A stretch of 64,000 bases of DNA, from contig VXNS01000066.1 of the NCBI GenBank assembly GCA_009840445.1, positions 1 to 64,000 on the forward strand. The letters are read 5' to 3'. Shown here in pieces: positions 32,714 through 42,252 of the stretch (positions are counted from its first letter, which is position 1; the number at the start of each line of letters is the position of its first letter). Made by a program: the position numbers and the translations under genes. Source of the stretch: Synechococcus sp. SB0662_bin_14. GTDB lineage: Bacteria > Cyanobacteriota > Cyanobacteriia > PCC-6307 > Cyanobiaceae. The notes below the pieces were generated by a model. It was not told the DNA's origin. It did not search any database and saw nothing but the letters and a program-made list of their open reading frames with translations.

Positions 32714-33484
32714 ATGAATGCTGACCAACAGCGCTGGGATCCCGATTGCTACAGGTGCTGGGCTGCTTACGTCCCGGCGCTTGGCCGGGACGTGATGGGG
32801 CTTTTGGACCCACGCCCTGGGGAGCGGGTGCTGGACCTGGGCTGTGGTGACGGCATACTCACCGCCCACATGGCCGCTTGCGGCTGCAACGTGCTGGGGG
32901 TGGATCGGGATGCCGGCTTCGTGAAGGCGACACGGCAGCGTGGACTCTCTGCCGTGCAAGCGGACGCACGCCATTTGCTGGGTCTGAAGCTATGGGCGGG
33001 AAGCTTTGATGCGGTGTTCTCCAACGCAGTGCTGCACTGGATTCCCGAAGCAGCAGCAGTGATTGCCAATGTGCGGCGCCTGCTGCGGGACGGCGGTCGA
33101 TTTGTGGGTGAGTTGGGCGGCGCTGGCAACATCGCCACGGTGCGGCAGGCCCTTCATCAGGCACTGCACTGCCACGGAATCGATGCAGCGTCCCGGGATT
33201 CGTGGTTTTTTCCCACGGCTGATGGGTACCGCCACCTGCTGGAAGACCATGGGTTTCAGGTCACCGAGATCCGGTTGTTCCCTCGTCCCACCCCGCTGCC
33301 GGGACCCCTCAGCCAGTGGCTGGACACCTTCGCGGCAACATTCCTGGATGGTCTGGATCCAGCAACGCGGCAGGCCGTTGTGGATGAGGTGAGCAAGCGA
33401 ACTGCTTCACGGCTCTGCAATGCCGATGGCCTGTGGACGGTGGATTACGTGCGGCTGCGTTTTCGGGCCGTCAAGTTAGGCTGA
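32714..33484 (+). CDS. Class I SAM-dependent methyltransferase
   Basis: 256 residues. SAM-binding motif I VLDLGCGDGILTAHMA is followed by the acidic motif II GVDRDAG, then SFDAVFSNAVLHWIPEAAAV and LLRDGGRFVGELGG. This resembles trans-aconitate/ubiquinone-type small-molecule methyltransferases. The substrate cannot be told. ATG 32714 follows a GGAGG Shine-Dalgarno at 5 nt, which favours it over an upstream in-frame start at 32696. It is a single gene between tRNA-Val and ruvA. Confidence 0.88.
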   Translation: MNADQQRWDPDCYRCWAAYVPALGRDVMGLLDPRPGERVLDLGCGDGILTAHMAACGCNVLGVDRDAGFVKATRQRGLSAVQADARHLLGLKLWAGSFDAVFSNAVLHWIPEAAAVIANVRRLLRDGGRFVGELGGAGNIATVRQALHQALHCHGIDAASRDSWFFPTADGYRHLLEDHGFQVTEIRLFPRPTPLPGPLSQWLDTFAATFLDGLDPATRQAVVDEVSKRTASRLCNADGLWTVDYVRLRFRAVKLG

Positions 33485-33503
33485 TCCCAGGTTGAAATCG
33501 GCC

Positions 33504-34172
33504 ATGATTGGCTGGCTGGAAGGGGAGGTGCGCCAGTTCTGGCAGCGGGGCGCCCGCCAGGGGGTGTTGCTGGTGTGCCATGGCATCGGTTATGAGGTGG
33601 TGCTGCACCAGCGCTTCCACAGCCATGTGAGGGGACTGCCGCAGCGGTCGGATGGTCCCCGGCAACTGGCCCTGTTCACGCATCTGCAGGTGCGGGAGGA
33701 CGGCTGGCTGCTCTTTGGCTTTGAGACCGACGCGGAGCGGGAGTTGTTTCGTGAACTCATCAGTGTCAGTGGCGTCGGCCCCCAACTGGCCCTCGGGTTG
33801 CTGGGGTTTTTCCCCTTGCCCGAGTTGGTGCAGACCCTGGTGCAGGCGGACCTGAAACGCCTCAGCCAGGCGCCGGGGGTGGGGCGCCGCAGTGCGGAGC
33901 GGTTGGCGGTGGAGTTGCGCCGCAAGCTGGCGGAGCGCTTTGGCCAAGGCGAGGAGGTGGCGCTGATGGATGCAGTGCCCCTGCCGGCAGGGGCACTGCG
34001 GCAGGACGTGGAGTTGACCCTGACGGCTTTGGGCTATGAACCCGGGGAGGTGCATCAGGCGCTGGCGGCCGTGGCGGTGGACCAGGATGCGGAGAGCCAG
34101 GATGCCAGCCCGGAGGACTGGATCCGTGGCTGCCTGCGCTGGCTGGCCTGCCGCCAGCAAGGTCATGGGTGA
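33504..34172 (+). CDS. ruvA: Holliday junction branch migration protein RuvA
   Basis: 222 residues: an N-terminal OB-fold (MIGWLEGEV, DGWLLFGFETDAERELFREL), the helix-hairpin-helix segments SVSGVGPQLALGLL and APGVGRRSAERLAVELRRKL, and a C-terminal domain III that contacts RuvB (DVELTLTALGYEPGEVHQAL). The start ATG 33504 matches the universal MIG/MIA beginning. rpsO begins 47 bp downstream. Confidence 0.95.
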   Translation: MIGWLEGEVRQFWQRGARQGVLLVCHGIGYEVVLHQRFHSHVRGLPQRSDGPRQLALFTHLQVREDGWLLFGFETDAERELFRELISVSGVGPQLALGLLGFFPLPELVQTLVQADLKRLSQAPGVGRRSAERLAVELRRKLAERFGQGEEVALMDAVPLPAGALRQDVELTLTALGYEPGEVHQALAAVAVDQDAESQDASPEDWIRGCLRWLACRQQGHG

Positions 34173-34219
34173 GGGTGAGCTATGCTTTCACCTCAATCTC
34201 GTTTCACGTAAGGATTTCC

Positions 34220-34489
34220 ATGGCCCTCACGGTGGCCACGAAGCAGGCCCTGATTAACGACTACCAGATCCATGGCACGGACACCGGCTCAGCGCCGGTG
34301 CAGGTGGCCATGCTGAGCGAGCGCATCAACCAGTTGAGCCGGCATCTGCAACGCAACAATCAGGATTACGCCTCCCGCCAAGGTCTGCTCAAGATGATTG
34401 GGCGCCGCAAACGACTGCTCAGCTACATCCGCCAGCGGGATGATGGGGCCTATCGGGAGTTGATCCAACGCCTGAAGCTCAGGGGCTAG
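34220..34489 (+). CDS. rpsO: 30S ribosomal protein S15
   Basis: 89 residues, the standard length: IHGTDTGSAPVQVAMLSERIN, LSRHLQRNNQDYASRQGLL and GRRKRLLSYIRQRD are the rRNA-binding core. ATG 34220 is preceded by TAAGGAT. Followed after 4 bp by the PAM68 gene. Confidence 0.97.
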   Translation: MALTVATKQALINDYQIHGTDTGSAPVQVAMLSERINQLSRHLQRNNQDYASRQGLLKMIGRRKRLLSYIRQRDDGAYRELIQRLKLRG

Positions 34490-34493
34490 CTCC

Positions 34494-34934
34494 ATGGCAA
34501 AGGCTGCACCAGCTAAAGGATTTGGCGGATCGCAGGAGGCTGGGGGGGGGGCTTACAAGAGGACGGTTGAGAAAACACCTCCCCCGCAGAACTCGGCGGA
34601 TAAAGCGACAACCCGCCGGTCTGCCATTCCCGACCATGTCTCCGGACGGATGGTGCGGCGTGTTCTCCTGCTGAGCGGAGTGCCCACCCTGTTGGCCATG
34701 GGGGTGTTTGTGCTCAGCTACGTGCTGATGAGCCAGGAGATCATGCGGATTGAGCCCATTGTCACCATTGGGGTGTCGGGCGTGTTTTTTGCGCTGGGCC
34801 TGTTGGGCCTCAGCTACGGGGTGCTATCCGCCAGTTGGGACGATGGGCCAGGTTCCCTTTTCGGGTTGGAGCAGTTTGGCAGAAACCTTCAACGGTTGCG
34901 TGCCTCACTGCGCACCACGAAACGGGATCGCTAA
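34494..34934 (+). CDS. PAM68-type photosystem II assembly protein (DUF3464)
   Basis: 146 residues. A disordered basic/Pro-rich N-terminus is followed by two membrane helices (about 56-76 and 86-107) and the family ending LGLLGLSYGVLSASWDDG. PAM68 assists early PSII assembly and insertion of CP47. An uninterrupted G10 tract (34542-34551) encodes part of the N-terminal linker; a one-base slip there would destroy the frame. It probably shares a transcript with rpsO, and is convergent with the small gene at 34958. Confidence 0.9.
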   Translation: MAKAAPAKGFGGSQEAGGGAYKRTVEKTPPPQNSADKATTRRSAIPDHVSGRMVRRVLLLSGVPTLLAMGVFVLSYVLMSQEIMRIEPIVTIGVSGVFFALGLLGLSYGVLSASWDDGPGSLFGLEQFGRNLQRLRASLRTTKRDR

Positions 34935-34957
34935 CGGCCTGGCGCCATGGACCCCTT

Positions 34958-35092
34958 TCAGCGCTGCTCCGACACTTGCTCGTTGCCCAGCTTCCTCTGC
35001 CGATAGGCCCAGTAGCCAGCGGCAACGACCACGGCCGCCAAGGGAACTGCGGTGAGCAAGAGCAGGATAGCTGCGGTGAAGTCTGTATACAT
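34958..35092 (-). CDS. Small single-span membrane protein (44 aa)
   Basis: MYTDFTAAILLLLTAVPL is followed by AAVVVAAGYWAYRQRKLGN and a short polar tail. One membrane helix with a basic cytoplasmic end is the pattern of small photosynthetic or NDH subunits, but I cannot assign it to PetG, PetN, PsbM or another named peptide. The frame is open upstream to 35146; ATG 35092 is chosen because the peptide then starts directly before the helix. It lies downstream of dnaE on the same strand. Confidence 0.55.
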   Translation of the reverse strand: MYTDFTAAILLLLTAVPLAAVVVAAGYWAYRQRKLGNEQVSEQR

Positions 35093-35211
35093 GGGAAATA
35101 GCCACGCAGGTTCACTCCCCATTTTGCCTTGCCACGCCCTGACCAAAGGGCTAGAGCAGTCCTTAGTCAGCTTTCTTGATTCATCGTTTCAGAGTCCGCT
35201 GGTGACTCCCC

Positions 35212-38200
35212 CTAAGCCAAGGACTTCATGAGGGGGCGGCACCGGGCCGCAAAGTGTGCCTGGTTCAGTGCCTTGACGGTTGCCTCGGAATCGCAGACAC
35301 GAAACTGCTGGCCAACACGCACATAGCGGCGTCGAGAATTCTTGTCACGCAGCTCAAGGATCACCGGGCTTTTGGCTGGAATCCGCTCCTGGCCGCTTTG
35401 GCCTTGCAGGCACGTGCGCAGCTTTGTCTGGTAGGCAAGATCACCGGCCTGTCGGGCCTCCAGGGTCACCAAAACCAGGTTGAGGTCCTCCACGACGGAG
35501 CAGTCGTCAATAATCAGTTGCACCTGCTCGTCACGGCGATCCACGGTGGCCCACAGCAACAAGCGGGTGTCCTCATTCAGGTATTGACCAAGCTGGGCGT
35601 AGGTTTTGGGGAACACCACCGCCTCACAGCTTCCGCTCAGATCCTCCACCGTCAACACCCCCATGGGGTCTCCTTTGCGGGTGGTGACCACCTTGAGGGC
35701 AGACACCATGACAATGGCACTCACCTTACGCTTGTCCGGTAACTGGTCCAGCTCGACAAGGCTGATGGGGGCCAGTAGGCGGGCGGGTTCCGACAGTGGT
35801 TTCAGGGGATGATCCGAGAGGTAAAAGCCCACAACCTCCTTTTCCAGCCGCAGTTTCCGACGCAGATCGTATTCTCGGGTGGCTGCGGCTTTGGGTGCGC
35901 TCTCCAGGTGGGTGGTGAGAGAGTCGGTGGAGGTGGAAGCAAGGTCAAAGATGTTGCCCTGGCCGCTGGCCCGATCCTTGGCCCGGTCGCTGGCCCAACT
36001 GACCACCAACTCCATATCAGCCGCCAACTGGGCCCGGTTGGCCTGGGGCTCAAGGGCGTCAAGGGCGCCACTGTGGATCAAGGCTTCCAGTGCCCGCTTG
36101 TTGAGCAAACCCATGGGCAATCGGTCACAAAGATCAGCCAGGGAACGGAAGGAGCCATCCTGGTTACGGCTGTTCAGGATTTGCTTGACGGCCCCTTCCC
36201 CCAAGTTTTTCACGGCACCCAGACCAAAGCGGATCCGCTGGCCAACGGGAGTGAAGTCCAAACCCGATTCATTGATATCGGGCCGTAAGACTTCAATGCC
36301 CATCGCAGTACAGTTGGCAATGTAACGCTGTACCTTGTCACTACTTCCCGAATTGACTGTCAGCAGGGCTGCCATGTAGGCAACAGGATAGTTGGCCTTG
36401 AGGTATGCTGTCTGATAGGTGACGGCACCGTAGGCGGCCGAATGACTCTTGTTAAAGCAATACTCAGCGAATAGAACCATCTGATCAAACAATTCACTGG
36501 CAATTCGTTTGTCTACGCCATGGTCTTTGGCTCCACTGATGAAGATGGTGCGGTGTTTTTCCATCTCGGCAATTTTCTTTTTGCCCATGGCCCGGCGCAG
36601 CAGGTCCGCCTGTCCCAGGGAGTATCCCGCCAGATCCTGAGCAATGCGCATGATCTGCTCCTGATAGACCATGATGCCGTAGGTCTCTTCCAGAATGGGC
36701 TGCAGCTTCCCATGGGCAACATGAGTGTCTTCGCGCCCATGCTTGCGGTTGATGAATTTGGGAATCAGCCCTGCGTCCAGTGGGCCAGGTCGGTAGAGGG
36801 CCAGGATAGAGGAGACATCTTCAAGCGAGGACGGCCGTAGATCACGCACAACCTGGCGCATGCCGCCGGACTCCAATTGGAAAATGCCTTCCAGATCCCC
36901 TTTAGACAACAAGTCATAGGTGATCTTGTCTTCCTGGGGGAGATTATAGAGATCCAGTTTGTCGCCTTGGGTTTGTTGAATTAATTCCAGAGCTTTGTCG
37001 ATCATGGTGAGGGTCTTCAGGCCCAGAAAATCCATCTTGAGAAGTCCCATGGATTCCACGTCGTCCATGGGGTATTGGGTAATCACCTGACCTTCGTTAC
37101 TGCGCTGCAGGGGCACAAGTTCATCAAGGGGATCCGCACCGATCACCACGCCAGCGGCATGGACGCCATAGGTTTTGTTGGTGCCCTCAATGCGGAGAGC
37201 CAGGTCAATCCAACGGCGAACTTTTTCATCTTTCTTGTATTTCTCTCGAAACTCTGGCGCTGGACTTTCGGCACTGATCATGGCTTTAAGCTTTGCAGGT
37301 TTTCCACGAACCACAGGGATCAACTTCGCCAGCCGGTCGGCTTCCCCGTAGGATATATCCAGAACCCGGGCCACATCCTTGAGGACAGCTTTGGACGTCA
37401 TGCGGTTGAACGTGATGATTTGCGCCACACGATCCTCTCCATACAACTTGGTGACATAGTCAATCACCTCGCTGCGGCGTTCAATACAGAAGTCTGTATC
37501 AATATCAGGCATGGATTTGCGTTCAGGATTCAGAAAACGTTCAAAGAGAAGGCCATGATACACTGGGTCAATGTTGGTGATTTCCAGGGCAAAAGCCACG
37601 AGAGATCCTGCTGCCGAGCCTCGGCCAGGACCCACGGAAATCCCTCGAAGGCGCGCAAAGCGAATGTAGTCCCACACCACCAGGAAGTAGGTGGGGAATC
37701 CCATGCGTTCAATGATGTCCAACTCCCGTCCCAGCCGCTCCGCGTAGGTGCTGTGCTGGGAGACAACGGCATCCCAATTGGGCTGCTGAAGACGCTGCTG
37801 AAGACCATCACGGCTCACTTGGCGGAGATGGTCAATGGGCCTGGCCTGCTCCGGTAAATGGGGGAAATCAGGCATCCGGCATTTGCCAAGAATATCGTAG
37901 TCTTCCACCTTGTCGGCCACGGCCAAGGTGTTGGCCAAGGCCCGCTCAATTACCTGTGGCTCCAGGTGATCTTGAAACAGGCAGGCCATCTCTTCTGGAG
38001 ATTTGAGATACTCTGTTCCTGTATAACGGAGCCGTTTCTCGTCTGTCACCATCTTGCCGGTAAGAACGCAGAGTAAGGTGTCATGGGCTTCCACGTCTTG
38101 ATTGCTGAGATAATGGGCATCGTTTGTGGCAATGATTTCAATGCCAAGCTCCTGGGCAATTTTGACAATCTGTGTGTTCACGGTTCTATCTTCATGGGAA

Positions 38201-38742
38201 CCATGGTCCTGGATTTCCAAGTAGAAGTCCTCGCCAAAGCAATCCCGGTACCAGGTGGCCACTTGGCGGGCCACGTCCAATCGCCCCCGCAAAATCGCCT
38301 GCGGGATTTCGCCGCCAAGACACGCCGTGGCAATGATCAGTCCTTCCTTATGCTTTTTCAATAAGTCTTTATCAATACAGGGTCGGCTAAAAATTCCTCT
38401 GCCACGCATTCCTTGTAAATGACTGATGCTGGTTAGCTTAACCAGATTACGGTAGCCTTGATCGTTCTTTGCTAGAACAACTAAATGGTAGCGCCGCTCT
38501 CGCTTTTCTTGTGGTGCTGTTATAGAGCCGTTCATGATATACATTTCATTGCCGATAATGGGCTTGATGCCCTCTTGGTGGCAAAGTTTTAGTAACTCAA
38601 TGGCGCCATACATCACCCCATGGTCGGTGAGGGCCAAGGCGGGCATCTGCAACGCCTTGGCACGGGCTACCAACTGGGGCAGTTGGGAGGCTCCGTCCAG
38701 GAGGCTGTAGTCACTGTGGTTGTGTAGTGCAACGAAGCTCAT
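35212..38742 (-). CDS. dnaE: DNA polymerase III alpha subunit
   Basis: 1176-residue replicative polymerase. N-terminal PHP domain ([27 protein letters not shown]), catalytic core with PDIDTDF and [14 protein letters not shown], the HhH region, and a C-terminal OB-fold/tau-binding region. The start at 38740-38742 ([11 protein letters not shown]) is standard. It is a single continuous gene: the split DnaE intein of many cyanobacteria is absent, as in the marine picocyanobacteria. The 5' half (about 36.9-38.6 kb) is clearly AT-richer than its surroundings. Confidence 0.98.
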   Translation of the reverse strand: MSFVALHNHSDYSLLDGASQLPQLVARAKALQMPALALTDHGVMYGAIELLKLCHQEGIKPIIGNEMYIMNGSITAPQEKRERRYHLVVLAKNDQGYRNLVKLTSISHLQGMRGRGIFSRPCIDKDLLKKHKEGLIIATACLGGEIPQAILRGRLDVARQVATWYRDCFGEDFYLEIQDHGSHEDRTVNTQIVKIAQELGIEIIATNDAHYLSNQDVEAHDTLLCVLTGKMVTDEKRLRYTGTEYLKSPEEMACLFQDHLEPQVIERALANTLAVADKVEDYDILGKCRMPDFPHLPEQARPIDHLRQVSRDGLQQRLQQPNWDAVVSQHSTYAERLGRELDIIERMGFPTYFLVVWDYIRFARLRGISVGPGRGSAAGSLVAFALEITNIDPVYHGLLFERFLNPERKSMPDIDTDFCIERRSEVIDYVTKLYGEDRVAQIITFNRMTSKAVLKDVARVLDISYGEADRLAKLIPVVRGKPAKLKAMISAESPAPEFREKYKKDEKVRRWIDLALRIEGTNKTYGVHAAGVVIGADPLDELVPLQRSNEGQVITQYPMDDVESMGLLKMDFLGLKTLTMIDKALELIQQTQGDKLDLYNLPQEDKITYDLLSKGDLEGIFQLESGGMRQVVRDLRPSSLEDVSSILALYRPGPLDAGLIPKFINRKHGREDTHVAHGKLQPILEETYGIMVYQEQIMRIAQDLAGYSLGQADLLRRAMGKKKIAEMEKHRTIFISGAKDHGVDKRIASELFDQMVLFAEYCFNKSHSAAYGAVTYQTAYLKANYPVAYMAALLTVNSGSSDKVQRYIANCTAMGIEVLRPDINESGLDFTPVGQRIRFGLGAVKNLGEGAVKQILNSRNQDGSFRSLADLCDRLPMGLLNKRALEALIHSGALDALEPQANRAQLAADMELVVSWASDRAKDRASGQGNIFDLASTSTDSLTTHLESAPKAAATREYDLRRKLRLEKEVVGFYLSDHPLKPLSEPARLLAPISLVELDQLPDKRKVSAIVMVSALKVVTTRKGDPMGVLTVEDLSGSCEAVVFPKTYAQLGQYLNEDTRLLLWATVDRRDEQVQLIIDDCSVVEDLNLVLVTLEARQAGDLAYQTKLRTCLQGQSGQERIPAKSPVILELRDKNSRRRYVRVGQQFRVCDSEATVKALNQAHFAARCRPLMKSLA

Positions 38743-38881
38743 ACCAAGCGCTGCATAGGCCCAGGAATCGTAGGGCCAATCACGGGAGCGGGCACCAGTG
38801 GCCGCCAGCCGTAAAACTGTCCCCATGCCATGGACTGACGGGATGCCGATTCACCCCACGGCAGCCCTGTACATTGACCCC

Positions 38882-39640
38882 ATGGTCTGGGTTGCATCTC
38901 TTGATCCCTGGTGGGTGGGCCTGCTGGTCAACGGGGTGCTCATCCTTCTGCTCCATCGCCTGCCGGTTCTCACCGCACCAGGCTGGATCCATGGGGGGGT
39001 GTTGGGCACCATGCTTTGGGGAACCATGGGCTGGCCCGGCTGGCTCACCGCTGTTCTTTATCTGGCATCGGGTTCAGCAGTGACCCGCCTCGGCCTCAAG
39101 GGTAAGCAGGCGCTCCGGTTGGCGGAAGCCCGCGGTGGGCGCCGGGGCCCAGGCAACCTTTGGGGATCCGCGGCAACGGGCTTGAGCCTGGCCGTGCTCA
39201 CGTCCGTGGCGCCTGGGGCAACACCTCTGCTGACCCTGGGCTTTGTGGCCAGTTTCGCCGCCAAGCTGGGGGACACGTGTGGCAGTGAAATTGGCAAGCG
39301 CTGGGGGGGACGCACCCTGCTGATCACCAATCTCCAGCCGGTGCCGGCAGGGACGGAGGGGGCCGTCACCATCACCGGTACGGTCGCTGGCGTGGTGGCC
39401 ATTGTCCTGTATGGGGCCCTGGCCCTGGCCCTGCTGAAGCCGCCCATTGGCCCTGGCCTCCTGGGACAGCTTGTGCTCCTGACTGCGGTAGCCACCATGG
39501 CCACCATGGTGGAAAGCTGGATTGGGGCCACATGGCAGGGGCGCGTGACGTGGCTCACCAACGAGCTTGTCAACGCTGCCCTCACCATGGTGGCGGCCCT
39601 ACTGGCCATGGGCGTGGCGGTGGGCATGGGCTGGCGTTGA
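38882..39640 (+). CDS. DUF92 family membrane protein (phytyl-phosphate kinase-like)
   Basis: 252 residues from ATG 38882 (the frame is open from 38798). Multiple membrane helices; family motifs ARGGRRGPGNLWGSAATG, FVASFAAKLGDTCGSEIGKRWG and PVPAGTEGAVTITGT. The plant/cyanobacterial homologue VTE6 phosphorylates phytyl phosphate for tocopherol and phylloquinone synthesis. That role is likely but inferred. The 3' end overlaps the convergent sigma factor gene by 42 bp. Divergent from dnaE. Confidence 0.88.
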   Translation: MVWVASLDPWWVGLLVNGVLILLLHRLPVLTAPGWIHGGVLGTMLWGTMGWPGWLTAVLYLASGSAVTRLGLKGKQALRLAEARGGRRGPGNLWGSAATGLSLAVLTSVAPGATPLLTLGFVASFAAKLGDTCGSEIGKRWGGRTLLITNLQPVPAGTEGAVTITGTVAGVVAIVLYGALALALLKPPIGPGLLGQLVLLTAVATMATMVESWIGATWQGRVTWLTNELVNAALTMVAALLAMGVAVGMGWR

Positions 39641-40477
39641 TGGGCAGCGCTTCCGTGGTGGCTGCGGGTAGGCAGGTTCAGCCACCACGGGCTTGAGTTG
39701 ATCCTGAAGCTGCTGCAGGGTGTTATGAAGCCGTCGGCTGATCACCCGCATACTGACCCCTTCCCGGTGCGCCAGTTCCCGATGGCTGAGTCCGTCAAAA
39801 ACGCGCCACCTGAGGAGCCGCTGAGCATCAGCCCCCAAGCAAGCAACGAAATCGTGCAGATGAGCATACAGTTCAGAGGGGTCTTCCTCCTGGGGCTCCG
39901 TAGACAGCGTCTCCGCCAGCCGCAGGGTTTCCCGCTCGTCTTCCAAGGCGCCCATGTGCTGATCCAGGCTGTAGACCCACAGACTGCGCTTGGCCTGACA
40001 GGCTTGCTGCCATCGCATGGGGGTGGTCTCCAGCGCTGCACAAAGCTCCGACTCCGTGGGATACCGCCCCGAGGCGTTGGCCATGGCCGCCTGGAATTTG
40101 GCGCCCCGGGCATGGAGTTCCAGCAAGCGGCGCGAGACGCGAATGAGGCTCACATGGTCCCTGAGATAGTGAAGAATCTCGCCACGGATCAGTGGAACGG
40201 CAAAGGAGCTGAAGGCATAGCCGGTGCCGGGATCAAAGCGCTCCACAGCCTTGATTAACCCCAGGTGGCCAATCTGGACCAACTCGTCAAAGTCCAGACT
40301 GCAACGATGCACCATGCGACCAGCCACCTGCCGAACCAGACGGCCATTCATTTCAACAATGCGATTGCGTAGATAAGTTGGTTCATATGTATTATGATCT
40401 TGACAGCGGCTTTGAATTAATGCGGTAAACAGTTGACGTGTTTCCGTGACAATGTCAGGCGTCTCGTGGGATGGCAT
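39599..40477 (-). CDS. Group 3 (SigF-like) RNA polymerase sigma factor
   Basis: 292 residues with sigma-70 regions 2 (FDELVQIGHLGLIKAVERFDPGTGYAFSSFAVPLIRGE, split here for brevity at QIGHL), 3 and 4 (WRVFDGLSHRELAHREGVSMRVISRRL as the -35-binding HTH). Lack of region 1 and its size fit the flagellar/stress type SigF family found in cyanobacteria, where it affects pilus and stress genes. The target set is unknown here. The upstream region (40478-40586) is AT-rich. Confidence 0.85.
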   Translation of the reverse strand: MPSHETPDIVTETRQLFTALIQSRCQDHNTYEPTYLRNRIVEMNGRLVRQVAGRMVHRCSLDFDELVQIGHLGLIKAVERFDPGTGYAFSSFAVPLIRGEILHYLRDHVSLIRVSRRLLELHARGAKFQAAMANASGRYPTESELCAALETTPMRWQQACQAKRSLWVYSLDQHMGALEDERETLRLAETLSTEPQEEDPSELYAHLHDFVACLGADAQRLLRWRVFDGLSHRELAHREGVSMRVISRRLHNTLQQLQDQLKPVVAEPAYPQPPRKRCPSTPAHAHRHAHGQ

Positions 40478-40586
40478 TAGAATTACGCAAGCCCATTTAC
40501 GCTCTACGAATTCAAGACCAACGGCATCCTCCTAAATACTGAAACTTCGTCCTCCAAAAGATGGATTTCCACCTTGGATTTCCTCC

Positions 40587-41753
40587 CTAGAGCCCAGTCA
40601 GAAACGTCTGCAGACGTTCCAAGCCGTGTTTCAAAGTGGCCATGTCCGTGGCGAAGGAGAGGCGGACAGTGTGGTCGTCTCCAAAAGCGGCGCCGGGCAC
40701 GATGGCCACGCCGGCCTCCGCCAGAAGCCGCTCGCAAAACACAACGGAACCCAGTTTGGTGGCGGCAATGTTGAGAAAGGCGTAGAAGGCGCCCTGTGGC
40801 TCCAGGCCATGGACGTGCTCCATGGAGGCCATGGCCTGGAGCACCAGGCGGCGGCGCTGGGCAAAGGCCGCCACCATGGTGTGGACGCACTCCCGTGAGC
40901 CGTTCAGCGCCGCCAGGCCCCCATATTGCACAAAGCTGCACACGTTGCTGGTGCTTTGGCTCTGGAGCGCCACGGCTTTGCCCAAGACGGGTTGGGGACC
41001 CGCCAGATAACCCAGCCGCCAGCCCGTCATGGCCCAATTCTTGGAAAAACCGTTGACCACAAAGGTGCGCTCGGCCAAGTCCGGGGCCACGGCGCCAAAA
41101 CTCACGTGACGGTTGTGGTCGTAGAGGATGTATTCATAGATTTCGTCACTGACCACCGCCACCTGGGGATGCTGGCGCAGCACGCTGGCCAGCTCCGCCA
41201 GGGCCTGCTCCGGATAGACTGTGCCCGTCGGGTTGGTGGGGCTGTTGAGCACCAGCAGCCGGGTGCGGGGCGTGATGGCCGCCGCCAAGGCTGTAGCGCC
41301 AAGCTGGTGGTTCTCCTCCTGGCGGGTGGGAACAATCACGCTACGGCCCCCGGCCAGGTGGACCATGGGGGGATAGCTGAGCCAGTAGGGCGCCGGAAGA
41401 ATTACCTCGTCACCGGGATCCAGCAGCACCTGGAACAGGGTGTACAGCGCCTGCTTGGCCCCGTTGCTGACCATGATTTCACCAGGGCCGTAGGTCAGCT
41501 TGTTGTCCTGTTGCAGCTTGTTGGCGATGGCCTCCCTCAGGGCGGGCTCCCCCGCCGCTGGGCCGTAGCGGGTGTGGCCAGCCCCCATGGCCTCTTCAGC
41601 GGCCCTGCAGATGAAGGACGGCGTCGCAAAATCCGGCTCACCGGTGCTGAGGCTACAAACGTCCTCCCCCTGCTGCTGTAGGTCACGGGCCTTGGCGCTG
41701 ATGGCCAAAGTGAGGGAAGGCCGGAGTTGTTGGGCCCTCTCGGCAAATTTCAT
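40587..41753 (-). CDS. aspC: Aspartate aminotransferase (PLP fold type I)
   Basis: 388-residue class I aminotransferase. It contains STGEPDFATP, the substrate motif YGPAAGEPALREAI, NSPTNPTGTVY, SDEIYEYILYD, the PLP-lysine motif NGFSKNWAMTGWRLGY and a terminal Arg region (VRLSFAT). It interconverts aspartate and oxaloacetate, a direct consumer of the PEPC product. Start ATG 41753 (MKFAERAQQLRPS). Divergent from the VOC gene, with 61 bp between. Confidence 0.95.
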   Translation of the reverse strand: MKFAERAQQLRPSLTLAISAKARDLQQQGEDVCSLSTGEPDFATPSFICRAAEEAMGAGHTRYGPAAGEPALREAIANKLQQDNKLTYGPGEIMVSNGAKQALYTLFQVLLDPGDEVILPAPYWLSYPPMVHLAGGRSVIVPTRQEENHQLGATALAAAITPRTRLLVLNSPTNPTGTVYPEQALAELASVLRQHPQVAVVSDEIYEYILYDHNRHVSFGAVAPDLAERTFVVNGFSKNWAMTGWRLGYLAGPQPVLGKAVALQSQSTSNVCSFVQYGGLAALNGSRECVHTMVAAFAQRRRLVLQAMASMEHVHGLEPQGAFYAFLNIAATKLGSVVFCERLLAEAGVAIVPGAAFGDDHTVRLSFATDMATLKHGLERLQTFLTGL

Positions 41754-41814
41754 GCGTTTTCGCGACCACGTCTCGTGACACCTTTTGCGAGTGTAATCCA
41801 GCTCCCCCGCCGTC

Positions 41815-42243
41815 ATGGAGTCATCCATGGTTGACCAGGACCGCTCCGATGGGATAGCGCCACGCTGCTGCTTGGTGCTGGCCAGCGACAACCCCTGGCG
41901 CCTGGCCGGCTTTTACACAGATCTTGTGGGCGGTGAGTCCGCCACCGTTGTTCCAGCTATTCAAGGAGACGCCGTTACCATCCATCTCCCCACGGGGATG
42001 GACATGGTGTTGTATCGCCCTTCACGCCAGCACCCCCAACCTCGGCAGACCGGTGGCCTGGCCCTCTGTCTGCGTTGCGCCGATTTGGAGTACACACGCC
42101 AACGGGCCATGGCCCTGGGGGGGCGGGTGCTGGATCCCGTCCGTGAGGAGTCCTTCGGTCGGGAGCAATGGCTGCTGGATCCCGAGGGCAACCCCGTGCT
42201 GTTGTGGGCGGCCCCCGCAGAACCCAGGGGCCGCCCAGCCTAA
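41815..42243 (+). CDS. VOC (glyoxalase/bleomycin-resistance fold) family protein
   Basis: 142 residues with one full VOC module: CLVLASDNPWRLAGFYTDLVG ... GLALCLRCADLEYTRQRAMALGG ... QWLLDPEGNPVLLW. The pattern matches glyoxalase I-like dioxygenase folds, but metal ligands are not all identifiable and the substrate is unknown. ATG 41815, with 41827 also possible. The udg gene begins 9 bp after the stop. Confidence 0.85.
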   Translation: MESSMVDQDRSDGIAPRCCLVLASDNPWRLAGFYTDLVGGESATVVPAIQGDAVTIHLPTGMDMVLYRPSRQHPQPRQTGGLALCLRCADLEYTRQRAMALGGRVLDPVREESFGREQWLLDPEGNPVLLWAAPAEPRGRPA

Positions 42244-42252
42244 ACTGGGTCC

